64,000 nucleotides of DNA from Terebella lapidaria (Eukaryota > Annelida > Polychaeta > Terebellida > Terebellidae). The DNA is taken from positions 1-64,000 of the forward strand of contig CASCJZ010000519.1 of NCBI GenBank assembly GCA_949152475.1, written 5' to 3'. The notes under the pieces were generated by a model. That model was not told where the DNA came from, searched no databases, and saw only the letters and a list, made by a program, of their open reading frames with translations. Of the stretch, positions 10,276-22,919 are shown piece by piece. The translations under genes and the position numbers were made by a program. Each line of letters opens with the position of its first letter. Position 1 is the first letter of the stretch.

Positions 10276-13200
10276 GTCACTGTGTGGTCTGTGTCACTGT
10301 GTGCTCTGTGTAACTGTGTGATCTGTGTAACTGTGTGGTCTGTGTGACTGTGTGTTCTGTGTGGTCTGTGTGTTCTGTGTGGTCTGTGTGGTCTGTGTAA
10401 CTGTGTGGTCTGTGTAACTGTGTGATCTGTGTAACTGTGTGTGGTCTGTGTGGTCTGTGTAACTGTGTGGTCTGTGTAACTGTGTGATCTGTGTAACTGT
10501 GTGGTCTGTGTGACTGTGTGTTCTGTGTGGTCTGTGTGGTCTGTGTGGTCTGTGTAACTGTGTGGTCTGTGTAACTGTGCGGTCTGTGTAACTGTGTGGT
10601 CTGTGTAACTGTATGGTCCGTGTAACTGTGTGCTCTGTGTAACTGTGTGGTCTGTGTAACTGTGTGGTCTGTGTAATTGTGTAATCTGTGTAACTGTTTG
10701 GTCTTTGTGACTGTGTGGTCTGTGTGACTGTGTGGTCTGTGTAACTGTGTGATCTGTGTAACTGTGTGGTCTGTGTGACTGTGTGTTCTGTGTGGTCTGT
10801 GTGGTCTGTGTGGTCTCTGTAACTGTGTGGTCTGTGTAACTGTGCGGTCTGTGTAACTGTGTGGTCTGTGTAACTGTATGGTCTGTGTAACTGTGTAGTC
10901 TGTGTAACTGTGTGGTCTGTGTAACTGTGTAATCTGTGTAATTGTGTAATCTGTGTAACTGTTTGGTCTGTGTGACTGTGTGGTCTGTGTGACTGTGTGG
11001 TCTGTGTAACTGTGTGGTCTGTGTTACTGTGTGGTCTGTGTAACTGTGTGGTCTGTGTGGTCAGTGGTCTGCGTAACTGTGTGATCTGTGTAACTGTGTG
11101 GTCTGTGTGACTGTGTGGTCTGTGTAACTGTGTGGTCTGTGTAACTGTGCGGTCTGTTTAACTGTGAGGTCTGTGTAACTGTGTGGTCTGTGTGGTCTGT
11201 GTAACTGTGTGGTGAGTGTAACTGTGTGGTCTGTCTAACTGTGTGGTCTGTGTAACTGTGTGGTCTGTGTAACTGTGTGGTCAGTGTAACTGTGTGGTCT
11301 GTGTAACTGTGTTGTCTGTGTAACTGTGTGGTCTGTGTGGTCTGTGCAACTGTGTGGTCAGTGTAACTGTGTGGTCTGTGTAACTGTGTGGTCTGTGTAA
11401 CTGTGTGGTCAGTGTAACTGTGTGGTCTGTGTAACTGTGTGGTCTGTGTGGTCTGTGTAACTGTGTGGTCTGTGTAACTGTGTGGTCTGTGTAACTGTGT
11501 GGTCAGTGTAATTGTGTGGTCTGTGTGACTGTGTGGTCTGTGTAACTGTGTGGTCTGTGTAACTGTGTGGTCTGTGTAACTGTGTGGTCTGTGTAACTGT
11601 GTGATCTGTGTAACTGTGTGGTCTGTGTAACTGTGTGGTCTGTGTAACTGTGTGGTCAGTGTAACTGTGTGGTCTGTGTAACTGTGTTGTCTGTGTAACT
11701 GTGTGGTCTGTGTGGTCTGTGTAACTGTGTGGTCAGTGTAACTGTGTGGTCTGTGTAACTGTGTGGTCTGTGTAACTGTGTGGTCAGTGTAACTGTGTTA
11801 TCTGTGTAACTGTGTGGTCTGTGTGGTCTGTGTAACTGTGTGGTCTGTGTAACTGTGTGGTCTGTGTAACTGTGTGGTCAGTGTAACTGTGTGGTCTGTG
11901 TGACTGTGTGGTCTGTGTAACTGTGTGGTCTGTGTAACTGTGTGGTCTGTGTAACTGTGTGGTCTGTGTAACTGTGTGATCTGTGTAACTGTGTGGTCTG
12001 TGTAACTGTGTGGTCTGTGTAACTGTGTGGTCTGTGTCACTGTTGTCTGTGCAACTGTGTGGTCTGTGTGACTGTGTGGTCTGTGTAACTGTGTGGTCTG
12101 TGTAACTGTGTGGTCTGTGTAACTGTGTGGTCTGTCTAACTGTGTGGTCTGTGTAACTGTGTGGTCTGTGTAACTGTGTGGTCTGTGTAACTGTGTGGTC
12201 TGTGTAACTGTGTGGTCTGTCTAACTGTGTGGTCTGTGTAACTGTGTGGTCTGTGTAACTGTGTGGTCAGTGTAACTGTGTGGTCTGTGTAACTGTGTGG
12301 TCTGTGTAACTGTGTGACTGTGTGGTCTGTGTGACTGTGTGGTATGTATAAATGTGTGGTCCGTGTAACTGTGTGGTCAGTGTAACCGTGTGGTCTGTAT
12401 AACTGTGTGGTCTGTGTGACTGTGTGGTCTGTGTAACTGTGTGGTCTGTGTAACTGTGTGGTCTGTGTAACTGTGTGGTCAGTGTAACTGTGTGGTCTGT
12501 GTAGCTGTGTGGTCAGTGTAACAGTGTGGTCAGTGTAACTGTGTGGTCTGTGTGGTCTGTGTAACTGTGTGGTCGGTGTAACGGTGTGGTCTGTGTAACT
12601 GTGTGGTCTGTGTAACTGTGTGGTCTGTGTAACTGTGTGGTCTGTGTAACTGCGTAATCTGTGTAACTGTAATCTGTGTAACTGTGTGGTCTGTGTGACT
12701 GTGTGGTCTGTGTGACTGTGTGGTCTGTGTTACTGTGTGGTCTGTGTAACTGTGTGGTCTGTGTGACTGTGTGGTCTGTGTAACTGTGTGGTCAGTGTAA
12801 CTGTGTGGTCTGTGTAACTGTGTGGTCAGTGTAACTGTGTGGTCTGTCTAACTGTGTGGTCTGTGTAACTGTGTGGTCTGTGTAACTGTGTGGTCTGTGT
12901 AACTGTGTGGTCTGTGTAACTGTGTAATCTGTGTAACTGTGTGGTCTGTGTAACTGTGTGGTCAGTGTAACTGTGTGGTCTGTGTAACTGTGTTGTCTGT
13001 GTAACTGTGTGGTCTGTGTGGTCTGTGTAACTGTGTGGTCAGTGTAACTGTGTGGTCTGTGTAACTGTGTGGTCTGTGTAACTGTGTGGTCAGTGTAACT
13101 GTGTTATCTGTGTAACTGTGTGGTCTGTGTGGTCTGTGTAACTGTGTGGTCTGTGTAACTGTGTGGTCTGTGTAACTGTGTGGTCAGTGTAATTGTGTGG

Positions 13201-16200
13201 TCTGTGTGACTGTGTGGTCTGTGTAACTGTGTGGTCTGTGTAACTGTGTGGTCTGTGTAACTGTGTGGTCTGTGTAACTGTGTGATCTGTGTAACTGTGT
13301 GGTCTGTGTAACTGTGTGGTCTGTGTGGTCTGTGTAACTGTGTGGTCTGTGTCACTGTTGTCTGTGCAACTGTGTGGTCTGTGTGACTGTGTGGTCTGTG
13401 TAACTGTGTGGTCTGTGTAACTGTGTGGTCTGTGTAACTGTGTGGTCTGTCTAACTGTGTGGTCTGTGTAACTGTGTGGTCTGTGTAACTGTGTGGTCAG
13501 TGTAACTGTGTGGTCTGTGTAACTGTGTGGTCTGTGTAACTGTGTGACTGTGTGGTCTGTGTGACTGTGTGGTATGTATAAATGTGTTGTCCGTGTAACT
13601 GTGTGGTCAGTGTAACCGTGTGGTCTGTCTAACTGTGTGGTCTGTGTGACTGTGTGGTCTGTGTAACTGTGTGGTCTGTGTAACTGTGTGGTTTGTGTAA
13701 CTGTGTGGTCTCTGTAACTGTGTGGTCCGTGTAACTGTGTGGTCGGTGTAACTGTGTGGTCTGTGTAACTGTGTGGTCTGTGTAACTGTGTGACTGTGTG
13801 GTCTGTGTGACTGTGTGGTATGTATAAATGTGTGGTCCGTGTAACTGTGTGGTCAGTGTAACTGTGTGGTCTGTCTAACTGTGTGGTCTGTGTGACTGTG
13901 TGGTCTGTGTAACTGTGTGGTCTGTGTAACTGTGTGGTTTGTGTAACTGTGTGGTCAGTGTAACTGTGTGGTCCGTGTAATTGTGTGGTCAGTGTAACTG
14001 TGTGGTCTGTCTAACTGTGTGGTCTGTGTAACTGTGTGGTCTGTGTCACTGTGTGGTCAGTGTAACTGTGTGGTCTGTGTAACTGTGTGGTCTCTGTAAC
14101 TGTGTGGTCTGTGTAACTGTGTGGTCTCTGTAACTGTGTGGTCTGTGTAACTGTGTGGTCTGTGTAACTGTGTGATCTGTGTAACTGTGTGGTCTGTGTA
14201 ACTGTGTGATCTGTGTAACTGTGTTTTCTGTGTAACTGTTTGGTCTGTGTAACTGTGTGGTCTGTGTAACTGTGTGGTCTGTGTAACTGTGTGGTCTGTG
14301 TAACTGTGTGGTCTGTGTAACTGTGTGATCTGTGTAACAGTGTGGTCTGTGTAACTGTGTGGTCTGTGTAACTGTGTGGTCAGTGTAACTGTGTGGTCTG
14401 TGTAACTGTGTGGTCTGTGTGGTCTGTGTAGCTGTGTTATCTGTGTAACTGTGTGGTCTGTGTAACTGTGTGGTCTGTGTAACTGTGTGATCTGTGTAAC
14501 TGTGTGGTCTGTGTGACTGTGTGGTCTGTGTGACTGTGTGGTCTGTGTAACTGTGTGGTATGTGTAACTGTGTGGTATGTGTAACTGTGTGGTCTGTGTA
14601 ACTGTGCGGTCTGTGTAACAGTGTGGTCTGTGTAACTGTGTGGTCTGTTTAACTGTGTGGTCTGTGTAACTGTGTGGTCTGTGTATCTGTGTAACTGTGT
14701 GGTCAGTGTAACTGTGTGGTCTGTGTAACTGTGTGGTCGGTGTGGTCTGTGTAACTGTGTGGTCAGTGTAACTGTGTGGTCGGTGTGGTCTGTGTAACTG
14801 TGTGGTCAGTGTAACTGTGTGGTCTGTGTAACTGTGTGGTCTGTCTAACTGTGTGGTCTGTGTAACTGTGTGGTCTGTGCAACGGTGTGGTCAGTGTAAC
14901 TCTGTGGTCTGTGTAACTGTGTGGTCTGTGTAACTGTGTGATCTGTGTAACTGTGTGGTCTGTGTGACTTTGTGGTCTGTGTGACTGTGTGGTCTGTGTG
15001 GTCTGTGTAACTGTGTGGTCTGTGTAACTGTGCGGTCTGTGTGACTGTGTGATCTGTGTAACTTTGTGGTCTGTGTAACTGTGTGGTTTGTGTAACTGTG
15101 TGGTCTGTGTGGTCTGTGTAACTGTGTGGTCTGTGTAACTGTGTGGTCTGTGTAACTGTGTGGTCAGTGTAACTGTGTGGTCTGTGTAACTGTGTGGTCT
15201 GTGTAACTGTGTAATCTGTGTAACTGTGTGGTCTGTGTGACTATGTGGTCTGTGTGACTGTGTGGTCTGTGTAACTGTGTGGTCTGTGTAACTGTGTGGT
15301 CTGTGTAACTGTGTGGTCTGTGTAACTGTGTGGTCAGTGTAACTGTGTGGTCAGTGTAACTGTGTGGTCTGTGTAACTGTGTGGTCTGTGTAACTGTGTG
15401 GTCAGTGTAACTGTGTGGTCTGTGTAACTGTGTGGTCGGTGTGGTCTGTGTAACTGTGTGGTCAGTGTAACTGTGTGGTCTGTGTGGTCTGTGTAACTGT
15501 GTGGTCAGTGTAACTGTGTGGTCTGTGTAACTGTGTGGTCTGTCTAACTGTGTGGTCTGTGTAACTGTGTGGTCTGTGTAACGGTGTGGTCAGTGTAACT
15601 CTGTGGTCTGTGTAACTGTGTGGTCTGTGTAACTGTGTGGTCAGTGTAACTGTGTGGTCTGTCTAACTGTGTGGTCTGTGTAACTGTGCGGTCTGTGTAA
15701 TTGTGTGGTCAGTGTAACTGTGTGGTCTGTGTGGTCTGTGTGGTCTGTGTAACTGTGTGGTCTGTGTAACTGTGCGGTCTGTGTAACTGTGTGGTCTGTG
15801 TAACTGTGTGGTCAGGGTGACTGTGTGGTCTGTTTAACTGTGTGGTCAGTGTAACTGTGTGGTCAGTGTAACTGTGTGGTCTGTGTGACTGTGTGATCTG
15901 TGTAACTTTGTGGTCTGTGTAACTGTGTGGTCTGTGTAACTGTGTGGTCTGTGTGGTCTGTGTAACTGTGTGGTCAGTGTAACTGTGTGGTCTGTGTAAC
16001 TGTGTGGTCTGTGTAACTGTGTGGTCAGTGTAACTGTGTGGTCTGTGTAGCTGTGTGGTCAGTGTAACAGTGTGGTCAGTGTAACTGTGTGGTCTGTGTG
16101 GTCTGTGTAACTGTGTGGTCGGTGTAACGGTGTGGTCTGTGTAACTGTGTGGTCTGTGTAACTGTGTGGTGTGTGTAACTGTGTGGTCTGTGTAACTGTG

Positions 16201-19200
16201 TAATCTGTGTAACTGTAATCTGTGTAACTGTGTGGTCTGTGTGACTGTGTGGTCTGTGTGACTGTGTGGTCTGTGTGACTGTGTGGTCTGTGTAACTGTG
16301 TGGTCTGTGTGACTGTGTGGTCTGTGTAACTGTGTGGTCTGTGTAACTGTGTGGTCAGTGTAACTGTGTGGTCTGTGTAACTGTGTGGTCTGTGTAACAG
16401 TGTGGTCAGTGTAACTGTGTGGTCTGTCTAACTGTGGTCTGTGTAACTGTGTGGTCTGTGTAACTGTGTGGTCTGTGTAACTGTGTGGTCTGTGTAACTG
16501 TGTGGTCTGTGTAACTGTGTGGTCAGTGTAACTGTGTGGTCTGTCTAACTGTGTGGTATGTGTAACTGTGTGGTCTGTGTAACTGTGTGGTCTGTGTAAC
16601 TGTGTGGTCTGTGTAACTGTGTGGTCTGTGTAACTGTGTGGTCTGTGTGGTCTGTGTAACTGTGTGGTCAGTGTAACTGTGTGGTCTGTGTAACTGTGTG
16701 ATCTGTGTAACTGTGTGGTCAGTGTAACTGTGTGGTCTGTGTAACTGTGTGGTCTGTGTAACTGTGTGGTCTGTGTAACTGTGTGGTCAGTGTAACTGTG
16801 TGGTCTATGTAACTGTGTGGTCTGTGTGGTCTGTGTAACTGTGTGGTCAGTGTACCTGTGTGGTCTGTGTAACTGTGTGGTCTGTGTAACTGTGTGGTCT
16901 GTGTAACTGTGTGGTCTGTGTGGTCTGTGTAACTGTGTGGTCTGTGTGGTCTGTGTAACTGTGTGGTCAGTGTAACTGTGTGGTCTGTGTAACTGTGTGG
17001 TCTGTCTAACTGTGTGGTCTGTGTAACTGTGTGGTCTGTGTAACGGTGTGGTCAGTGTAACTGTGTGGTCTGTGTAACTGTGTGGTCTGTGTAACTGTGT
17101 GGTCAGTGTAACTGTGTGGTCTGTGTAACTGTGTGGTCTGTGTAACTGTGTGGTCTGTGTAACGGTGTGGTCAGTGTAACTGTGTGGTCTGTGTAACTGT
17201 GTGGTCTGTGTAACTGTGTGGTCTGTGTAACTGTGTGGTCTGTGTGGTCTGTGTAACTGTGTGGTCAGTGCAACTGTGTGGTCTGTGTAACTGTGTGGTC
17301 TGTGTAACTGTGTAACTATGTGGTCTGTGTAACTGTGTGGTCAGTGTAACTGTGTGGTCTGTGTAACTGTGTGGTCTGTGTAACTGTGTGGTCTGTGTAA
17401 CTGTAATCTGTGTAGCTGTGTGGTCAGTGTAACAGTGTGGTAAGTGTAACTGTGTGGTCTGTGTGATCTGTGTAACTGTGTGGTCGGTGTAACGGTGTGG
17501 TCTGTGTAACTGTGTGGTCTGTGTAACTGTGTGGTCTGTGTAACTGTGTGGTCTGTGTAACTGCGTAATCTGTGTAACTGTAATTTGTGTAACTGTGTGG
17601 TCTGTGTGACTGTGTGGTCTGTGTGACTGTGTGGTCTGTGTTACTGTGTGGTCTGTGTAACTGTGTGGTCTGTGTGACTGTGTGGTCTGTGTAACTGTGT
17701 GGTCTGTGTAACTGTGTGGTCAGTGTAACTGTGTGGTCTGTGTAACTGTGTGGTCTGTGTAACTGTGTTGTCAGTGTAACTGTGTGGTCTGTCTAACTGT
17801 GTGGTCAGTGTAACTGTGTGGTCTGTGTAGCTGTGTGGTCAGTGTAACAGTGTGGTCAGTGTAACTATGTGGTCTGTGTGGTCTGTGTAACTGTGTGGTC
17901 GGTGTAACGGTGTGGTCTGTGTAACTGTGTGGTCTGTGTAACTGTGCGGTCTGTATAACTGTGTGGTCTGTGTAACTGCGTAATCTGTGTAACTGTAATC
18001 TGTGTAACTGTGTGGTCTGTGTGACTGTGTGGTCTGTGTGACTGTGTGGTCTGTGTAACTGTGTGGTCTGTGTAACTGTGTGGTCTGTGTGACTGTGTGG
18101 TCTGTGTAACTGTGTGGTCTGTGTAACTGTGTGGTCAGTGTAACTGTGTGGTCTGTGTAACTGTGTGGTCTGTGTAACTGTGTGGTCAGTGTAACTGTGT
18201 GGTCTGTGTAACTGTGGTCTGTGTAACTGTGTGGTCTGTGTAACTGTGTGGTCAGTGTAACTGTGTGGTCTGTGTAACTGTGGTCTGTGTAACTGTGTGG
18301 TCAGTGTAACTGTGTGGTCTGTGTAACTGTGTGGTCGGTGTGGTCTGTGTAACTGTGTGGTCAGTGTAACTGTGTGGTCTGTGTGGTCTGTGTAACTGTG
18401 TGGTCAGTGTAATTGTGTGGTCTGTGTAACTGTGTGGTCTGTCTAACTGTGTGGTCTGTGTAACTGTGTGGTCTGTGTAACGTTTGGTCAGTGTAACTCT
18501 GTGGTCTGTGTAACTGTGTGGTCTGTGTAACTGTGTGGTCAGTGTAACTGTGTGGTCTGTCTAACTGTGTGGTCTGTGTAACTGTGTGGTCTGTGTAACT
18601 GTATGGTCTGTGTAACTGTGTGGTCTGTGTGACTGTGTGGTCTGTGTGACTGTGTGGTCTGTGTAACTGTGTGGTCTGTGTAACTGTGTGGTCTGTGTGA
18701 CTGTGTGGTCTGTGTAACTGTGTGGTCTGTGTAACTGTGTGGTCTGTGTAACTGTGTAGTCTGTGTAACTGTGTAATCTGTGTAACTGTAATCTGTGTAA
18801 CTGTGTGGTCTGTGTGACTGTGTGGTCTGTGTAACTGTGTGGTCTGTGTAACTGTGTGGTCTGTGTAACTGTGTAATCTGTGTAACTGTAATCTGTGTAA
18901 CTGTGTGGTCTGTGTGACTGTGTGGTCTGTGTGACTGTGTGGTCTGTGTAACTGTGTGGTCTGTGTAACTGTGTGGTCTGTGTAACTGTGTGGTCTGTGT
19001 AACTGTGTGGTCAGTGTATCTGTGTGGTCTGTGTGACTGTGTGGTCTGTGTAACTGTGTGGTCTGTGTGACTGTGTGGTCTGTGTAACTGTGTGATCTGT
19101 GTAACTGTGTGGTCTGTGTAACTGTGTGGTCTGTGTAACTGTGTGATCTGTGTAACTGTGTGGTCTGTGTGACTGTGTGGTCTGTGTGACTGTGTGGTAT

Positions 19201-20775
19201 GTGTGGTCTGTGTGGTCTGTGTAATTGTGTGGTCTGTGTAACTGTGCGGTCTGTGTAACTGTGTGGTCTGTGTAACTGTGTGGTCTGTGTAACTGTGTGG
19301 TCAGTGTGACTGTGTGGTCTGTGTAACTGTGTGGTCTGTGTAACTGTGTGGTCTGTGTAACTGTGTAATCTGTGTAACTGTGTAATCTGTGTAACTGTGT
19401 GGTCTGTGTGACTGTGTGGTCTGTGTGGTCTGTGTAACTGTGCGGTCTGTGCAACTGTGTGGTCTGTGTAACTGTGTGGTCTGTGCAACTGTGTGGTCTG
19501 TGCAACTGTGTGGTCAGTGTGACTTTGTGATCTGTGTAACTGTGTGGTCTGTGTAACTGTGTGATCTGTGTAACTGTGCGGTCTGTGTAACTGTTTGGTC
19601 TGTGTAACTGTGTGGTCTGTGTAACTGTGTGGTCTGTGTAACTGTGTGGTCTGTGTAACTGTGTGATCTGTGTAACAGTGTGATCTATGTAACTGTGTGG
19701 TCTGTGTAACTGTGTGGTCAGTGTAACTGTGTGGTCTGTGTAACTGTGTGGTCTGTGTAACTGTGTGGTCTGTGTAACTAGTGGTCTGTGTAACTGTGTG
19801 GTCTGTGTGGTCTGTGTGGTCAGTGGTCTGTGTGGTATGTGTAACTGTGTGATCTGTGTAACTGTGTGGTTTGTGTGACTGTGTGGTCTGTGTGACTGTG
19901 TGGTCTGTGTAACTGTGTGGTCAGTGTAACTGTGTGGTCTGTGTAACTGTGTGGTCTGTGTGGTCTGTGTAACTGTTTTATCTGTGTAACTGTGTGGTCT
20001 GTGTAACTGTGTGGTCTGTGTAACTGTGTGATCTGTGTAACTGTGTGGTCTGTGTGACTGTGTGGTCTGTGTGACTGTGTGGTCTGTGTGGTCTGTGTAA
20101 CTGTGTGGTCTGTGTAACTGTGTGGTCTGTGTAACTGTGCGGTCTGTGTAACAGTGTGGTCTGTGTAACTGTGTGGTCAGTGTGACTGTGTGGTCTGTTT
20201 AACTGTGTGGTCTGTGTAACTGTGTAACTGTGCGGTCTGTGTAACTGTGTGGTCTGTGTGATTGTGTGGTCTGTGTGGTCTGTGTGGTCTGTGTAAATGT
20301 GTGATCTGTGTTATCTGTGTAACTGTGTGGTCCGTGTAACTGTGTGGTCGGTGTGACTGTGTGGTCTGTGTGGTCTGTGTAACTGTGTGGTCTGTGTAAC
20401 TGTGCGGTCTGTGTAACTGTGTGGTCTGTGTAACTGTGTGGTCAGGGTGACTGTGTGGTCTGTTTAACTGTGTGGTCAGTGTAACTGTGTGGTCAGTGTA
20501 ACTGTGTGGTCTGTGTGACTGTGTGACCTGTGTAACTTTGTGGTCTGTGTAACTGTGTGGTCTGTGTAACTGTGTGGTCTGTGTGGTCTGTGTAACTGTG
20601 TGGTCAGTGTAACTGTGTGGTCTGTGTAACTGTGTGGTCTGTGTAACTGTGTGGTCAGTGTAACTGTGTGGTCTGTGTAGCTGTGTGGTCAGTGTAACAG
20701 TGTGGTCAGTGTAACTGTGTGGTCTGTGTGGTCTGTGTAACTGTGTGGTCGGTGTAACGGTGTGGTCTGTGTAAC

Positions 20776-22379
20776 TGTGTGGTCTGTGTAACTGTGTGGT
20801 CTGTGTAACTGTGTGGTCTGTGTAACTGCGTAATCTGTGTAACTGTAATCTGTGTAACTGTGTGGTCTGTGTGACTGTGTGGTCTGTGTGACTGTGTGGT
20901 CTGTGTAACTGTGTGGTCTGTGTAACTGTGTGGTCTGTGTGACTGTGTGGTCTGTGTAACTGTGTGGTCTGTGTAACTGTGTGGTCAGTGTAACTGTGTG
21001 GTCTGTGTAACTGTGTGGTCTGTGTAACTGTGTGGTCAGTGTAACTGTGTGGTCTGTCTAACTGTGGTCTGTGTAACTGTGTGGTCTGTGTAACTGTGTG
21101 GTCTGTGTAACTGTGTGGTCTGTGTAACTGTGTAATCTGTGTAACTGTGTGGTCTGTGTGACTGTGTGCTTTTTGTGACTGTGTGGTCTGTCTAACTGTG
21201 TGGTCTGTGTAACTGTGTGGTCTGTGTAACTAGTTAATCTGTGTAACTGTAATCTGTGTAACTGTGTGGTCTGTGTGACTGTGTGGTCTGTGTGACTGTG
21301 TGGTCTGTGTAACTGTGTGGTCTGTGTAACTGTGTGGTCAGTGTAACTGTGTGGTCTGTGTAACTGTGTGGTCTGTGTAACTGTGTGGTCAGTGTAACTG
21401 TGTGGTCTGTGTAACTGTGTGGTCAGTGTAACTGTGTGGTCTGTGTAAGTGTGTGGTCTGTGTGGTCTGTGTAACTGTGTGGTCAGTGTAACTGTGTGGT
21501 CTGTGTAACTGTGTGGTAACTGTGTGGTCAGTGTAACTGTGTAACACAGTTACACATACCACACAGCTACACAGACCTGTGTGGTCTGTGTAACTGTGTG
21601 GTCTGTGTAACTGTGTGGTCTGTGTAACTGCGTAATCTGTGTAACTGTAATCTGTGTAACTGTGTGGTCTGTGTGACTGTGTGGTCTGTGTGACTGTGTG
21701 GTCTGTGTAACTGTGTGGTCTGTGTAACTGTGTGGTCTGTGTGACTGTGTGGTCTGTGTAACTGTGTGGTCTGTGTAACTGTGTGGTCAGTGTAACTGTG
21801 TGGTCTGTGTAACTGTGTGGTCAGTGTAACTGTGTGGTCTGTCTAACTGTGGTCTGTGTAACTGTGTGGTCTGTGTAACTGTGTGGTCTGTGTAACTGTG
21901 TGGTCTGTGTAACTGTGTGGTCTGTGTAACTGTGTAATCTGTGTAACTGTGTGGTCTGTGTGACTGTGTGGTTTTTGTGACTGTGTGGTCTGTGTAACTG
22001 TGTGGTCTGTGTAACTAGTTAATCTGTGTAACTGTAATCTGTGTAACTGTGTGGTCTGTGTGACTGTGTGGTCTGTGTGACTGTGTGGCCTGTGTAACTG
22101 TGTGGTCTGTGTAACTGTGTGGTCAGTGTAACTGTGTGGTCTGTGTAACTGTGTGGTCTGTGTAACTGTGTGGTCAGTGTAACTGTGTGGTCTGTGTAAC
22201 TGTGTGGTCTGTGTAACTGTGTGGTCAGTGTAACTGTGTGGTCTGTGTAAGTGCGTGGTCTGTGTGGTCTGTGTAACTGTGTGGTCAGTGTAACTGTGTG
22301 GTCTGTGTAACTGTGTGGTAACTGTGTGGTCAGTGTAACTGTGTAACACAGTTACACAGACCACACAGTTACACAGACC
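20776..22379. repeat. 802-bp tandem duplication within the minisatellite
   Basis: Copy 1 (20776-21577) and copy 2 (21578-22379) are collinear. GCGTAATCTG lies at 20828 and 21630 (802 bp apart), and the palindromic junction GTAACACAG lies at 21541 and 22343 (802 bp apart). A rare TAGTTAATCT marker lies at 21231 and 22016 (785 bp apart), so one 17-bp unit differs inside. Each copy ends with array sequence in reversed orientation. Confidence 0.8.
21544..21577. repeat. Two array units in reversed orientation (short inverted patch)
   Basis: From 21544 to 21577 the plus strand reads ACACAGTTACACATACC and onward. This is the reverse complement of about two normal units. Forward orientation resumes at 21578 (TGTGTGGTCTG). 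It aligns with the start of the longer patch 802 bp downstream, with two mismatches. Confidence 0.9.
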
Positions 22380-22508
22380 ACACAGTTACACTGACCACAC
22401 AGTTACACAGACCACACAGTTACACAGACCACACAGTTACACTGACCACACTGTTACACAGACCACACAGTTACACAGACCACACAGTCACTCAGACCAC
22501 ACAGTCAG
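22345..22508. repeat. Inverted block of about 10 array units with palindromic left junction
   Basis: From about 22345 to 22508 the array runs backwards (ACACAGTTACACAGACCAC and onward), then forward orientation resumes at GTGTAACTG. At the left junction GTGTAACTGTGT is followed by a single A and then its exact reverse complement, ACACAGTTACAC. The forward array to the left and the inverted block to the right form an imperfect palindrome with arms of up to about 160 bp. Origins could be template switching during replication, fold-back repair, or a chimeric read in the assembly. Confidence 0.9.
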
Positions 22509-22919
22509 TGTAACTGTGTGGTCTGTGTAACTGTGTGGTCTGTGTGGTCTGTGCAACTGTGTGGTCAGTGTAACTGTGTGGTCTGTGTGGTCTGTGTAAC
22601 TGTGTGGTCAGTGTAACTGTGTGGTCTGTGTAACTGTGTGGTCTGTCTAACTGTGTGGTCTGTGTAACGGTGTGGTCAGTGTAACTCTGTGGTCAGTGTA
22701 ACTGTGTGGTCTGTCTAACTGTGTGGTCTGTGTAACTGTGTGGTCTGTGTAACTGTGTGGTCTGTGTAACGGTGTGGTCAGTGTAACTGTGTGGTCTGTG
22801 TAACTGTGTGGTTTGTGTAACTGTGTGGTCTCTGTAACTGTGTGGTCTGTGTGGTCTGTGTAACTATGTGGTCTGTGTAACTGTGTGGTCAGTGTAACTG
22901 TGTGGTCTGTGTAACTGTG

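Noticed and set aside
10078-10347. Plus-strand 89-codon Cys/Trp/Val-rich frame
   Set aside because: Produced by the 51-bp trimer repeat, which removes plus-strand stops locally.
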